A stretch of 64,000 nt of DNA, from contig NC_067207.1 of the NCBI RefSeq assembly GCF_026262505.1, positions 27,372,082 through 27,436,081 of the forward strand, in the 5' to 3' direction. This DNA is from Trichomonas vaginalis G3 (Eukaryota; Parabasalia; Trichomonadida; Trichomonadidae). Under the pieces are notes generated by a model. That model was not told the origin of the DNA, searched no databases, and saw only the letters and a program-made list of their open reading frames with translations. Every line of letters begins with the position of its first letter. The first letter of the stretch is position 1. The translations under genes and the position numbers were made by a program. Below, piece after piece: positions 37,957 to 49,245 of the stretch.

Positions 37957-39482
37957 ATGACATATAAATCCAACTATTCTATATTTTACCCATATGAAAT
38001 GTACGCCGCTCAAATATAACGCCAACAGTTTTGGATGCCATGAACGGAAATGTTCCGAATGTATAACGAACGACAATGCCATTAGAAGGTCAGAAATAGT
38101 TCCTGGAACTTACGAATATACAACTGCTGTTTCTTATGGAAACGTAGGTGAGTTTGGAGAAGGTTCTTCAACAACAGTAGATATTGCTTGCGACAGGTTT
38201 CATATTATTTCTATTGACAACTCATTCTATATACGTGGAACAAGACATTGAAATAAAACCTTCTGCCAAGTTGTCTGACAAGAAAGGCTGCAATGGAATT
38301 TTCTATGTCGGATACCAATATGCTCCAGAAGTTTTCATGGGATATAAGATATATTCTAACTCTGACTTAGTTCAAACAGTAACATGGGCAAACTATGAAT
38401 GGTTCGCTTTGAGAAACTCAGTACAACCACAAGCTAGAGAACAAAACAGACCAGTATGCAACTATTGAGAAAATAAGAAGACTTGACCCTAACGTTCCAG
38501 GAGTTTATGTTAACCTTTCTGGACAAAACTGCAGCAGCAGTAACCAAAGTAAAACTGAAACTTAGAGTTCCTTGTCATCTTTCCTCATCTTTAGGTTTTA
38601 AGATACTTGCCAAACTGGGCAGGAAAAATTTCTATCGAACTTACTCCAAGCAAAAATAACTTAGTCATTGCACCAACACAAGACCCATTCAGCATTACTG
38701 TAGCTGGAACTGGTGGAGCCAAGTTCTGTGACTTTTGCAAAACAAAGTTGACTTAGACTTTGGTTTCTCAAACTTCAACACTGAAGTAAACTATATTATT
38801 TCAATGCTGCTGGAGATGCTTGGGACCCAGTTAAGTTCACATGCGAAAATTTGAATGCAAGAGAATAGAAAGCAGACTTGCAGTCTATATGTTGGACCCA
38901 GATATTCAAATGCTTTAGCTGCCAAATATATTGCAGTTCACTTATGTTCCCTATACACCAAATATCTGTCAAAGACTTTGCAGGTGAATTGGAAACCAAA
39001 GTGCTGACCCAGGTGCAAGAACAGATATTGCTTTAACAACTGCAATGAAACATGCAGATACTATGTTTGTACTGTTCAGACGAACTATAAATGACTATTC
39101 TTGTTTCTACAACCCTGGTATTAAATATCATATAAACATAGATGGCAAATATTATCCAAGAGAAGAATATTCTACAGTTGAGGATATGAGGTCATACAAC
39201 TTGACATTAGATGCTATGAACTTTAACAACAACTTCACAACAACCATTAACCCTGAAATGCAAAGTTCTATATGCCATAATGTGAAAGTATGGACTCATA
39301 CAGGAGGTCAAAAAACTCAATATACAAATGGAGACCGTTCAAACTTTTGGCTTGGCATTCCATTTGCTGACTCAGAAGACTTTATGGGTGGTATTTCAAC
39401 TGTTGGTACTGTACAAATACAATATACTGGTGACAGAGACGGTCCAGATGAATTGAAAGCAAAGAAGTTACAAAACCAATAG
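37957..39482 (+). pseudogene. Major capsid protein candidate (type B)
   Basis: The ~500-codon span includes SEIVPGTYEYTTAVSYG, NGIFYVGYQYAPEVFMGY, a TMFVLFRRTINDYSCFYNP region and the C-terminal VWTHTGGQKTQYTNGDRSNF, with GGISTVGTVQIQY near the end. Size, beta-rich content and place before the penton-like, helicase and ATPase genes fit a capsid protein, but it shows no clear similarity to the type-A capsid at 10877. It has many breaks (about six). Confidence 0.5.
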
Positions 39483-39925
39483 CACTTTTCACGGAAGATG
39501 CTCTTTGAAGATTCGTTCGATGAAACCTGCTGGGGCTCCTCAGATTGGCATAACGACAGCTTCCATCGAGCAGATTTTGGCAGCAGGTCAGTAAGTTGTT
39601 TCTGAACTGACTTCTCTCCGTCAAATATTGACAGTACGCCAGTTTTGACATAATATTGTAAGATAAACTTTCCTTTAGTAATATCGGTCAGTTTTGAAGT
39701 TATATTTTTGTCTGCTTCAAAGAACTTTCACCATCTCGGTTATACCAACTTTCTTTGCTTATGAAAATATTTAGGTTCAGCAAAGACTGCTATTCTATAA
39801 CATTTTCCATTGTTTGTGTAAAGAACTATTCTGTCAATGTATTTGTATTATTTTGTGAGTATAAACCTTGTTTTGCTTCAATTCGAAGAGATATCCGAAT
39901 ACGTCCATCTTTTATTCTAAGTAAA
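39483..39925 (-). pseudogene. Remnant of a minus-strand gene
   Basis: Stretches such as GKFILQYYVKTGVLSIFDGE and RIRISLRIEAKQGLYSQN read as ordinary protein on the minus strand between the capsid candidate and the gene at 39926. It is broken several times and not recognised. Confidence 0.35.
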
Positions 39926-40458
39926 ATGTCATTTCCGAAAAATAGAAGCGTAAGTGTTTCAAAAGGTTTAATGGCGGTGGCAGATGTGAAGTTAAATTCA
40001 CCAACTCAAACAAACAGTCAAAGTGTTATTGTCAATGTCAAAGACAGAGATGTGAAGTGGGGAAACCATACGAAGACGAAGATGGTATAACAATTGTTCC
40101 TGTAAAAGAACCAACATATCCTGAAGTTAACAGAGACTTAAGTTCTGTTGCAGATATTCGAAACGACTACCAACAACTGAAAGACAAACTTCAAACTCAG
40201 GAGAAGATTTGTCAAGCTTTAAGTATAATGTTAAACTTGGTCGAACACAACCCTGTAAAAGTGAACTCATATGTCATTGCACCTCATGAAGTTTTGAAAG
40301 AACTATTGAAACTTTTGACAGAGGCAGACGATATAAACATCAAAGAAATAGAACCCGACATTAGTTGCTGTGGTGTTTCATATAATGCCATTGACAAGAT
40401 ATACGTTATGAAAGGAGGTGAAACGTTGAACTTAAATATAGTTTCCCAGACGTTATAA
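39926..40458 (+). pseudogene. Unrecognised gene (type B)
   Basis: The start MSFPKNRSVSVSKGLMAVAD and the later ALSIMLNLVEHNPVKVNSY with a helical C-terminal part look like a small (~175 residue) capsid-region protein. It is broken in about one place. No family is recognised. A further tiny frame (40507-40572, MAEDIMVYTITTKNPESY) follows and may be the start of another small gene. Confidence 0.4.
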
Positions 40459-40624
40459 AAATATTTGACGACCACAACATTTCATTAAAATTTATTTGCT
40501 AAGTAAATGGCAGAAGACATAATGGTTTATACTATTACGACTAAAAACCCTGAGTCATATAATTCTGTATAACAACAAATTACAAAGTCCTCAAGGACGA
40601 TATTGTAAACTAACCTTAAACACA

Positions 40625-41304
40625 ATGACGACTAAAGCCTGTTTTGCTCTTTTGACACCAGAAGACTTTATTGTTGTGAATGGTAAAAAATACTCCTTTG
40701 AAGATACTTACTCAGATATACCACCAACAGGTTTGTTGACTTATTTAATACTTTAAGTACGGGTGTAACATGTGCTGCAACTAGAGCAGGTTTCATTATG
40801 TTTGGATGTCCGACTGAGTTTACTATAAACGATATGAGCTATAATACAAAACTTATTTCTGGTTTTTACTACCAACAGTTTCCTATAACAGGAAAAGGTG
40901 TCATACAAGGAATGTCTATTCCATTGACATTAAGCACACCAATCTTATATATTGTTTCAAACTTAGGTTCAAAGTGTTATTCGAATGTTGACAGAAACTA
41001 TTATGACCAAAAGATACTTATGCGTATAAACAATACTTTCTCTGCTGGTTTGCCTATTGTTCATTCGAATGCAGAATTTTCAACCTTAGTGAACTCAAAC
41101 ACTTTGGCAAGTATAACGTTGACATTAGTTGACGCAAACTTTGTTCCTGTAAAACTTTTATGTCCTATGTATTTGTCAATGACGGCAGAAAGTTTCGAAT
41201 TGGAAGATGCAACTGGTGAAAGTATTGTATTACAAGAACAACTTCAACAACAAATAGCTCAAGAACAACAAATGCAACAAATGGAACAACAAAGTCAAGA
41301 ATAA
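40625..41304 (+). pseudogene. Penton-like / jelly-roll capsid candidate (type B)
   Basis: This is the partner of 13910-14595: a beta-rich ~225-residue protein with PTEFTINDMSYNTKLISGFY, LTLSTPILYIVSNLG, a C-terminal ITLTLVDANFVPVKLLCPMY strand block and a QQQ-rich tail. It has about one break. Position between capsid candidate and helicase supports a virion role. Confidence 0.5.
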
Positions 41305-41335
41305 AAAAATAATATTTTTTTTTATTTTTATAAAA

Positions 41336-42568
41336 ATGTACAGAATAGATGTTTCAGATTTTTATGACTTCCAAGCATTCAGAAATATGTGTCCATTTAG
41401 AGACTATAACAAATCAGTCGAGAATTTGAAACGTTTAGTCATTTATGTCGACTCTGCCCCAGAATGTTATGTCATGAAAGAATGGGATGTTGTCTTTAAC
41501 AAACCTAAAGCGACAATAGTTTCAGAACAAGAATGTAGACAGAAACTTAAGAAAATAAAAGTCGTACAAGTTGGCATGAAGATGTTAGATGCTTGGGATA
41601 TCTTATTGTCAAAACTTGAAGATTTTTCAGTTCGTGGTATAAAGTTTTATACACCATCTCCAAACTTCTATTCTATCTTCACTGGATATAAATACGAACA
41701 AGTAGAATGGAAAGAAAATATTATAGAAGCTTGGTTAGACCATGTCAAAGAAATTATATGCAATGGAAACGAAAAGGTTTATGAGTATATCTTATGTTGG
41801 TTTGCAAACATCTTACAACATCCAAGTGCTAAAAATGAAACTGCTCTCATTATAATTGGAAAACAAGGAACTGGTAAGAATACTTTCTTTACAGATATTT
41901 TGTGCAAACTGTTAGAAGGTTATTCGAACCCTAATATGACAAACTTAGAAAACATCTGTGCAAGTTTAACTCCTCAATAGAGAATATGAAATTATAGTTT
42001 GCAATGAACTTCAAAGTATAGATACAACAAAAGTTTTAAACTCAGATGCTTTGAAGAGTCTTATAACAGATAAAGTTGGAGTTGTTGAAAGAAAATATAA
42101 AGACCAAAGAGTTTGTGAAAATGTTGCAAACTTCATTATGGTTTCAAACAATGTTGTTCCGATGAAGTTAGAAAGTTCTGACAGAAGATATGTAGTTGTC
42201 AGAACGTCAGATTCTCATATGCAAGATACAGAATATTTGACGACTTAGCAGAAACTTTGACATCTGACTTTTACAACCACTTGTTCTCATATTTTATGAC
42301 ATTAGATATTTCTAAGTTCAATCCAAGACAAATTCCACATACCGAAGAGAGACAAACATTGTTAGAAGCAAACAAGAGTGTATATGAACTGTTCATAGAT
42401 GAAACTGACTTTGTGTCATTAGATGAAAGGTCATTGTACGATTCGTATAAACAATATTGTCAAGAATATGGTTATATGACAGCGTCTAAACGTACATTCT
42501 TGGCAAATGTCAAAAGTCTTTTAGATGTTCAGAATGGTGTATATACAAAGAAAATTTTTTCTGAGTAA
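41336..42568 (+). pseudogene. Superfamily 3 helicase (D5-like), type B copy 2
   Basis: Nearly identical to 14619-15856, with MYRIDVSDFYDFQAFRNMC at the start, GKQGTGKN (Walker A) and FIMVSNN (motif C). It is broken in about two places. Some substitutions against E2 (for example DETDFVSLDERSLYDSYK) are clustered near the C-terminus, which looks like a divergent patch rather than random decay. Confidence 0.85.
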
Positions 42569-42604
42569 ATTTAAAACAAAAATATTTTTTATCCGATAGA
42601 AAAG

Positions 42605-43024
42605 ATGGCAAAATTCATCTCAGTAAACAAGTACATGTCAGGACTTAAAGAAGAACTAGACCCATTCACATATTTGAATGTTTACTTCTACCATTTTGAA
42701 AAGTCTTCATTCAGCAAAGTTTGGAACATCGAACCAGTTAAGTTTGCTGTCGTGACTAAAAATGGTGCGAAATTTGAAGACTTATACATAGAAGGTTTGT
42801 TAGCAGTCAAAGAAAGTTTTGACAGAAGGTTCTCAAACCTTAAAGAAGGCAAAGCATACAAACTTGTTATACCTTATGAACCAAAGAAAGCAGACGACTA
42901 TGAATATTATGAGTCTAAGATAGTTGAAGTTCAAGGTAAATTGGGTAAAAAGATTTTAGAGTCTAAGCCAGTGTTTACTCCTAAAGAGGAAGAGAACATT
43001 GACATTGACCCAGAAATGTTCTAA
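42605..43024 (+). CDS. Acidic-tailed replication-associated protein, copy 2
   Basis: The 139-residue partner of 15894-16313, ending with the same EEENIDIDPEMF tail. Differences cluster at residues 12-20 (SGLKEELDP instead of TEVKDKLAP). The frame looks whole. The same inference (ssDNA-binding-like) applies. Confidence 0.6.
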   Translation: MAKFISVNKYMSGLKEELDPFTYLNVYFYHFEKSSFSKVWNIEPVKFAVVTKNGAKFEDLYIEGLLAVKESFDRRFSNLKEGKAYKLVIPYEPKKADDYEYYESKIVEVQGKLGKKILESKPVFTPKEEENIDIDPEMF

Positions 43025-43040
43025 AAATAAAATTTTATTT

Positions 43041-43490
43041 TTACATGTCAAATTTCTTTTTCTCTGGAACTGGTTCAGGTTCTTTCTTCTCTTCTACTTT
43101 TTTCTCTTTCTTTTCTCTCTTCTTCTTTTCTGGTGGAGTTATGTCAAATTTGGCGCAACTATATTTATGTAAAAGTTCTTTGTCCTTTAATAGCTCTTCT
43201 ATTCTGTTTTCTATTTCATCTTCAAGAACAGCGCATGTGTCTTCTTTGCATTCTAAGAACTTTTGTTGGACTTCATCTTTCCAATCGGCGTCATCTCTGT
43301 CAACAAGTCTGTCATTGACAAATTTTAAGACTTCTCTGCTTAATGTTTTATGGTTCTTGTCATATTCCCAGAAACAGAACTTTAGAACAAATTCACCTTT
43401 CTTGTTTACACTATGTAAGATTTTATGGTCGACAGATGTTTTGCTGTCGAAAAGCTTGTCTCGAATATAGATAGCGAAATCGCTAGACAT
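43041..43490 (-). CDS. Small protein with Lys/Glu-rich tail, copy 2
   Basis: A whole 149-residue frame starts MSSDFAIYIRDKLFDSKTS, with a helical acidic middle (ENRIEELLKDKELLHKY) and a KKKREKKEKK tail ending KKFDM. It is convergent with 42605 and divergent from the ATPase, with a TTTTTATC motif before the start. Unrecognised. Confidence 0.6.
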   Translation of the reverse strand: MSSDFAIYIRDKLFDSKTSVDHKILHSVNKKGEFVLKFCFWEYDKNHKTLSREVLKFVNDRLVDRDDADWKDEVQQKFLECKEDTCAVLEDEIENRIEELLKDKELLHKYSCAKFDITPPEKKKREKKEKKVEEKKEPEPVPEKKKFDM

Positions 43491-43526
43491 TTTCTAAAAG
43501 ATAAAAATTTTAATTTTTCTAAAAAT

Positions 43527-44401
43527 ATGTTAGAAAAAAAGTTTGCTGACATTGACAAAAAATTGAGAATGTTTTAAACAAGAACAAGAGGAAGTTAGAA
43601 AATGCTCAGATAAAACCTATACATGACAAGTTCTTATTTGCTCAGAATGGTATAACAGGTCTAATTGCACCACCTGGGTCGGGTAAGACTTTCACTTATC
43701 TTAAAATGGCTGCACAACAACAAGAACTAGATGAGAAGAACCCATTCTATGAGTTAGTAGTCATTTGTTCGACTTCTGGTCAATTTGACCAAACCGTCAA
43801 TTCGTTCAAAGATATTATAAAGAAGTCTAAGTTAGTATGTATAAAAGACTCTGAGTTGTTAGATTGGATAAAGAAGTACCAAAGAAGAGTTTTGAAGTAT
43901 AATGCTATAAATGAGTATGTCAATTCGAAGTTTAAAGACCCAAATGAGGAAATGCAGAGAATATTAGAGAAGAAACACTTCAGAAACAAACAGAAAGAGA
44001 TAGAATACATTTCGAAGAAATTGCAATCTTACGATTGGAAGACATACCCTCATAGATGTCTTCTTATCTTAGATGATTTCGCCTCTCATCCTTTGTTAAA
44101 GAACAGAGAACAAGATATGTGTCGAATTCTTAAGAAGCTCAGACACTTTAACATCTCAGTCGTAATATGTGTACAGACAGCAAAGAGTTTAAGTAAGGAT
44201 GTTAAAAGAATACTTACTGACATAATACTTTTCCCCGGATTGTCCGAAGACGATTTCATGGAACTTATGAAAGAGTCCATGGCAGGTAAGTTTGACAGAT
44301 ATGAACTCTGGGAGAAGTATAAAGTCATACAAGACCCTCATACTTCTTTCAGAATTCATATCTACGCAAACAAAGTTCAAATTGTAAAAAGTCAAGCTTG
44401 A
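43527..44401 (+). pseudogene. A32-like packaging ATPase, copy 2
   Basis: Partner of 16816-17688 with LIAPPGSGKTFT, VVICSTSGQFDQTVNSF and CLLILDDFASH. About one break near the start; most of the enzyme is open. The sequence stays parallel to E2 for a further ~25 bases and then departs. Confidence 0.85.
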
Positions 44402-44419
44402 AAAATCTAAGTGTTTAGT

Positions 44420-44773
44420 CTTAGTAAGTAAGTCTGTTGTGGTTCTGGGTCTGTCGGTTCTTCTGGCTTTGGAAGGCATTCAGGAAGAGGAACGTCAGTC
44501 ATCCGTTTGTGTCCTGTCGGAAGGAAAAATTTTTCCTGTTGGAAGGAAAAACTTTTCCTGTCGGAAGGAAAAACTTTTTCTGTCGGAAGGAAAAACTTTT
44601 TCTGAAGTTCGACCAAAAAGTTCTCAATTTTCGAAAATTTGAATGGTTTACGGACGGACAACTGGAAAAATTTTTCCTGTCGGATGGAAGGACTCGGAAT
44701 GCCAGAAGGATTTGACGAGGCAATTTACCTAATTGAGCTACTTGAGCCATCTGAAGTCAAGCTTGAAAAATAA
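44420..44773. other. Remnants of the P/Q-rich and 19252-type genes around a 22-bp minisatellite
   Basis: The start of the P/Q-rich gene (MTDVPLPECLPKPEEP, minus strand, start 44502) and of the gene like 19252 (MPEGFDEAIYLIELLEP, plus strand, 44699-44773) face away from each other across four units of a 22-bp repeat (44513-44602; GTCGGAAGGAAAAACTTTTC). About 3.8 kb of small genes found in E2 is absent after this point. Confidence 0.65.
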
Positions 44774-44782
44774 AGAGTGCAT

Positions 44783-45616
44783 TTACCCTACTTGTTTGAA
44801 GTTGTCAAAATACTCTGTTATTTTTTCCTTTAACAATGGCAAATCTTCTTTGAAGGTAAGTATTGTACAACCTTTCATATCATAGTGTGTTTGAGGTAAC
44901 GTATCTTGAACTATTTGTTTCACATCTTCATTTGGAGTCATTGAAATCGGTAAGTTTTCGCGATAGAACCAATTTCTGTCAGATTTGTAAATCTTAGCAA
45001 GGTCGTAAAAGCTTTTGTTGTTTCTTCTGACTAAATGCAACATAACCATATCTCTGTCTTCTTCTTTCTCCAACTCTTCAGTATAAATCATATACTTATA
45101 GTTCTTTTCCTTTCCTTTTGGTACCGAACGTGGTATTCTTTTCTGAATGCTTTTGTCTTTTGCTTCAATGACTTCATCTTTTGCTTCAAGCTTGTTCTCT
45201 AGCTCTTCACGTTCTTGTCTATGAATTTCGTCAAGAAGTCTGTAAATATACCAAGCATAACGAGGCGAAGCCCACATTGCAACAGCATTTACAAGAAGTC
45301 TATGTACATACCAACCTCTCAAACCATTTGGCAAATTTTTACGATTTTCATACGGAATCTCTTCTCTCGGTTTTCCGAGGGAAGCAAGCATATGAGGAAA
45401 TTCTTCTAAAAGTTCAGGTGTGCTTTGGTTTTTGAACCAATCGTCTGTATGTTTGGTATCTGGAGCAAAACATGCTGTCAAAATACTTTGCATCTGGTAC
45501 ATATCGTCTTTGACCGAACGAATGAGACGGAGTTGTTTGTTAAACTGAACCCACTCATATTCTTCATTTATAGCTTCATGGACTATAACTGTTGTTGTGT
45601 TCTCTGTTGTTGACAT
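44783..45616 (-). CDS. KilA-N / DUF3627-like protein, copy 2
   Basis: Homologue of 3574-4401: the same LRGWYVHRLLVNAVAMWASP block, KDEVIEAKDKS coiled coil and RIPRSVPKGKEK-led C-terminal domain. The N-terminal third differs most. The start at 45616 is chosen over 45634 by analogy with the other KilA-N genes. The frame looks whole. Confidence 0.8.
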   Translation of the reverse strand: MSTTENTTTVIVHEAINEEYEWVQFNKQLRLIRSVKDDMYQMQSILTACFAPDTKHTDDWFKNQSTPELLEEFPHMLASLGKPREEIPYENRKNLPNGLRGWYVHRLLVNAVAMWASPRYAWYIYRLLDEIHRQEREELENKLEAKDEVIEAKDKSIQKRIPRSVPKGKEKNYKYMIYTEELEKEEDRDMVMLHLVRRNNKSFYDLAKIYKSDRNWFYRENLPISMTPNEDVKQIVQDTLPQTHYDMKGCTILTFKEDLPLLKEKITEYFDNFKQVG

Positions 45617-45715
45617 ATCTGTCTTTACATACAAAATAAAAAAATAAATAAAAATAAAACTAACTTTATTTTTTCTGTCTTAAGGAAATTCATGATTTTT
45701 GTTGCTGAATTCAGC

Positions 45716-46890
45716 AAAAATAATGTTTAGGGTAGAAGGTTAGATCTAACCTGTTTTCTAACATGTTTTCTAACCTCTTGAATTTTCATGATTTCATCGT
45801 AAATGTTTTGTCAAACATGAACGTAAATGTTTTGTCAAGACTTCTTCGTACATGTTTTGTCATGATTTCTTCGTACATGTTTTGTCAAAACTTCTTCGTA
45901 ATGAGCGTAAATCAGACAAAAATAATGTTTAGGGTAGAAGGTTAGATCTAACCTGTTTTCTAACCTGTTTTCTAACCTCTTGAATTTTCATGATTTCATC
46001 GTAAATGTTTTGTCAAACATGAACGTAAATGTTTTGTCAAGACTTCTTCGTACATGTTTTGTCAAGACTTCTTCGTACATGTTTTGTCAAGACTTCTTCG
46101 TAATGAGCGTAAATCAGACAAAAATAATGTTTAGGGTAGAAGGTTAGATCTAACCTGTTTTCTAACCTGTTTTCTAACCTCTTGAATTTTCATGATTTCA
46201 TCGTAAATGTTTTGTCAAGACTTCTTCGTACATGTTTTGTCAAGACTTCTTCGTATATGTTTTGTCAAACATGAACGTAAATGTTTTGTCAAGACTTCTT
46301 CGTAATGAGCGTAAATCAGACAAAAATAATGTTTAGGGTAGAAGGTTAGATCTAACCTGTTTTCTAACCTCTTGAATTTTCATGATTTCATCGTAAATGT
46401 TTTGTCAAGACTTCTTCGTATATGTTTTGTCAAACATGAACGTAAATGTTTTGTCAAGACTTCTTCGTAATGAGCGTAAATCAGACAAAAATAATGTTTA
46501 GGGTAGAAGGTTAGATCTAACCTGTTTTCTAACCTCTTGAATTTTCATGATTTCATCGTAAATGTTTTGTCAAGACTTCTTCGTATATGTTTTGTCAAAC
46601 ATGAACGTAAATGTTTTGTCAAGACTTCTTCGTAATGAGCGTAAATCAGACAAAAATAATGTTTAGGGTAGAAGGTTAGATCTAACCTGTTTTCTAACCT
46701 CTTGAATTTTCATGATTTCATCGTAAATGTTTTGTCAAACATGAACGTAAATGTTTTGTCAAACATGAACGTAAATGTTTTGTCAAGACTTCTTCATCGT
46801 AATGAGCGTAAATCAGACAAAAATAATGTTTAGGGTAGAAGGTTAGATCTAACCTGTTTTCTAACCTGTTTTCTACCCCAGTTATTTTAT
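45716..46890. repeat. Seven-copy 165-203-bp tandem array with palindromes
   Basis: AAAAATAATGTTTAGGG recurs at 45716, 45917, 46120, 46322, 46487, 46652 and 46819. Each unit holds the palindrome AGGTTAGATCTAACCT and two to five copies of a CGTAAATGTTTTGTCAAGAC / TTCTTCGTACATGTTTTG sub-repeat, whose number explains the length change from ~202 to ~166 bp. It separates two minus-strand KilA-N-type genes and encodes nothing. Confidence 0.95.
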
Positions 46891-46899
46891 AAGCGTTTT

Positions 46900-47150
46900 A
46901 CATGGTAAACGTTATTTTTTAAATTTTGTGAAAACTCAACGGTTTGACACGTGCCATATGTCATTTTTTGACGAAGTGAACATTAACACTTCGTCAAAAA
47001 AATCCCTGAAATCATATCTTTTATACAAAAAAATGAAAAAAATGACACTTTTTCATTAGATAACTGTTATTTTTTGACGAAGTGAACATTAACACTTCGT
47101 CAAAAAAATCCCTGAAATCATATCTAACATACAAAAAAATGAAGAATAAA
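46900..47150. repeat. GACGAAGTG hairpin modules, two copies
   Basis: Hairpins at ~46964-47002 and ~47070-47108 (arms TTTTTGACGAAGTG / CACTTCGTCAAAAA) each lead into AAATCCCTGAAATCATATC. The stretch before the first, with CAACGGTTTGACACGTGCC, is the inverse of 2300-2660 in E1. Confidence 0.85.
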
Positions 47151-47205
47151 TGAAATAAAACTAACTTTATTTTCTGACTTTCACAAAAGACCAAAAATAA
47201 ACGCT

Positions 47206-48543
47206 TTATATGTATTTTTCAGCAACTTCGTCAAATAATTTTATAGCTTTATCTATCTCATCTACTTCAAACGTTTCTTTACCTTTTATGGGAGCACCAT
47301 ACATTTTCTCAAACTTTTCAAGTAGTTCTGTTTCAGCAGCTCTCATATCATTAACAAACACAACCTTGACTCTATTGACTGTAGAGTCATATCTTAGAGT
47401 TATATTATATGTCCTTCCTATCTTATATCTCTTTGTATTGAAGTCCTTCGGTTTCTGAACGATGTAAAGTAAGCCTTCACTGCAACGTTCCGTATCGAAT
47501 GAACCATATGTTATGAAGTTATATCCAACAACTGGGTCTAACCATAACAAAACTATTGGTATAAGACTTTTGTCGATGAGATATGCTGCAGTTCCATAGA
47601 ATCTTACCGATATCATAAGCTCAGGATTTCTTGTCAAAATTTTCTGAGTAGAAGCAATTCTAACCCAGTCCTTCGGTCTCTTTCCAGATGGAGATATAAT
47701 GTCTGACAAAGAATATTTGTTGTATTTCTTTGAGTATCTTACGTTTAAATCACCAATTCTAACCACTTTGGTGTCATTGTCTATCTTTCCAACTGTTTCA
47801 AACTCAATGTTTGTCATTTCTTTCTTTAAGTCTGCATAGTCGTTTCTCATACGTTCTATCTCTTTGACTGAATAGTTATATTTCCTAATTGCTGCTTTAC
47901 ATTTAGAACATTGCGGGTTCATTTTTGCGTTATACATTGAAATAAAACCAGCTAGAACAACTAAGGCGCCAATGGTTTTCTTTAACTCAAAAGTTGCTGG
48001 TTTTATCTGTTTATTCCATACTTTACCTCTTCTATCTTCATCTCTTATCTGCCATACACATTCTGCAACTAATGAAACAAAGTTGTCGTAGGTCTTAAAT
48101 TCTTCAGATTTATATATGTCAGAAACATTCTTATAAACCATGTCGCAATCTTTGTCCATAACTTTATGGTTGCAATGAAAACCAAGGAATTCATAATTTA
48201 CTTTACGTATGAATTTCTTAATTTCTACTGAGTCAGTTGCTTTGACTTCAATTTCGTCGAATTCAGGAATAGTGAGTTTTTGTTGTTGGATTTCAGGCAA
48301 TTTGGGTAAATGGTCAATAATGTCCTGCATGTCATAAAGATACTGTTCATTTGTTTCATCCTGTGCGGTACAGTCTAAATTACTTGTTAAAAGTTCTTGC
48401 TTTATTCTTTGTATTTCTGTTTCGAAAGTAAATGAAGAAGGAATGAAGCTTTTCATTTCTACTAACATTGACGTAGGATTCATGACTAACGAGTTAGGTG
48501 CTGTTGTTGTTTGAACTGTTGTTGTGCCGATTGTTGAAATCAT
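47206..48543 (-). CDS. Bro-like protein: coiled N-terminus, KilA-N-like and T5orf172 domains
   Basis: The 445-residue product shares its first ~240 residues with 497-1435. A KilA-N-like segment follows (VRYSKKYNKYSLSDIISPSG, RPKDWVRIASTQKIL), and then a T5orf172 (GIY-YIG-like) domain: GLLYIVQKPKDF, YKIGRTYN, RAAETELLEKFE and KGKETFEVDEIDKAIKLF. T5orf172 accompanies KilA-N in phage and NCLDV Bro proteins. The frame looks whole. DNA binding is likely; nuclease activity uncertain. Confidence 0.78.
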   Translation of the reverse strand: MISTIGTTTVQTTTAPNSLVMNPTSMLVEMKSFIPSSFTFETEIQRIKQELLTSNLDCTAQDETNEQYLYDMQDIIDHLPKLPEIQQQKLTIPEFDEIEVKATDSVEIKKFIRKVNYEFLGFHCNHKVMDKDCDMVYKNVSDIYKSEEFKTYDNFVSLVAECVWQIRDEDRRGKVWNKQIKPATFELKKTIGALVVLAGFISMYNAKMNPQCSKCKAAIRKYNYSVKEIERMRNDYADLKKEMTNIEFETVGKIDNDTKVVRIGDLNVRYSKKYNKYSLSDIISPSGKRPKDWVRIASTQKILTRNPELMISVRFYGTAAYLIDKSLIPIVLLWLDPVVGYNFITYGSFDTERCSEGLLYIVQKPKDFNTKRYKIGRTYNITLRYDSTVNRVKVVFVNDMRAAETELLEKFEKMYGAPIKGKETFEVDEIDKAIKLFDEVAEKYI

Positions 48544-49245
48544 ATCTTTTATACAAAATAAAAAAAATAAATAAAATAAAACTAACTTTATTTTTTATTT
48601 CGGGAAAATTCAAGAGGGTAGAAAAGAGGTTAGAAAACAGGTTAGATCTAACCTTCTACCCTAAACATTATTTTTTGGTGTAAATTTCCTAAACTGACTG
48701 ACTGACGGCACAAAGTGGCATAACGAAAACATTAATATATAAAATTCATGAAAATTCAAGAGGGTAGAAAAGAGGTTAGAAAACAGGTTAGATCTAACCT
48801 TCTACCCTAAACATTATTTTTACTGAATTCAGCAACAAAATGAACGAGGTCAGGATGTATGTAAATACATTTGAATTCATTCATAACACCCTTTGTAAGC
48901 TCATAAAATGCTTGTTTTGAGGTCGAGCCACTTTTGGCTCCACCGTATTCTTTCAACCAAAACTCAAGAATTTCCCGCATGAATTTTGTATAAAAAGCAA
49001 CCGTCTGAATTCCGGCGGTTGCTATATTCTTCACAAAATGCCTTATAATACTCTTCCCAGGACGTATTTTCCAACAACTTTCTAAAGTCTTTCCTAAACT
49101 GACTGACTGACTGACTGACTGACGGCACAAAGTGGCATAACGAAAACATTAATATATAAAATTCATGAAAATTCATGAGGGTGAGAAAAGAGGTTAGAAA
49201 ACAGGTTAGATCTAACCTTCTACCCTAAACATTCTCGTCAAATAC
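48544..49245. repeat. Repeat bed with KilA-N remnant
   Basis: Three palindrome modules AGGTTAGATCTAACCT (48639, 48785, 49203), TGAC tandem runs (near 48695 and 49100) and TTCATGAAAATTCA repeats form the inverted counterpart of 195-420 in E1. On the minus strand, 48807-49130 contains a piece of a KilA-N gene (REILEFWLKEYGGAKSG, IYIHPDLVHFVAE) that matches the middle of 1599-2264. Confidence 0.75.

Noticed and set aside
45716-46890. CRISPR-like array
   Set aside because: Units are long tandem repeats with internal sub-repeats and no unique spacers; the organism is a eukaryote.
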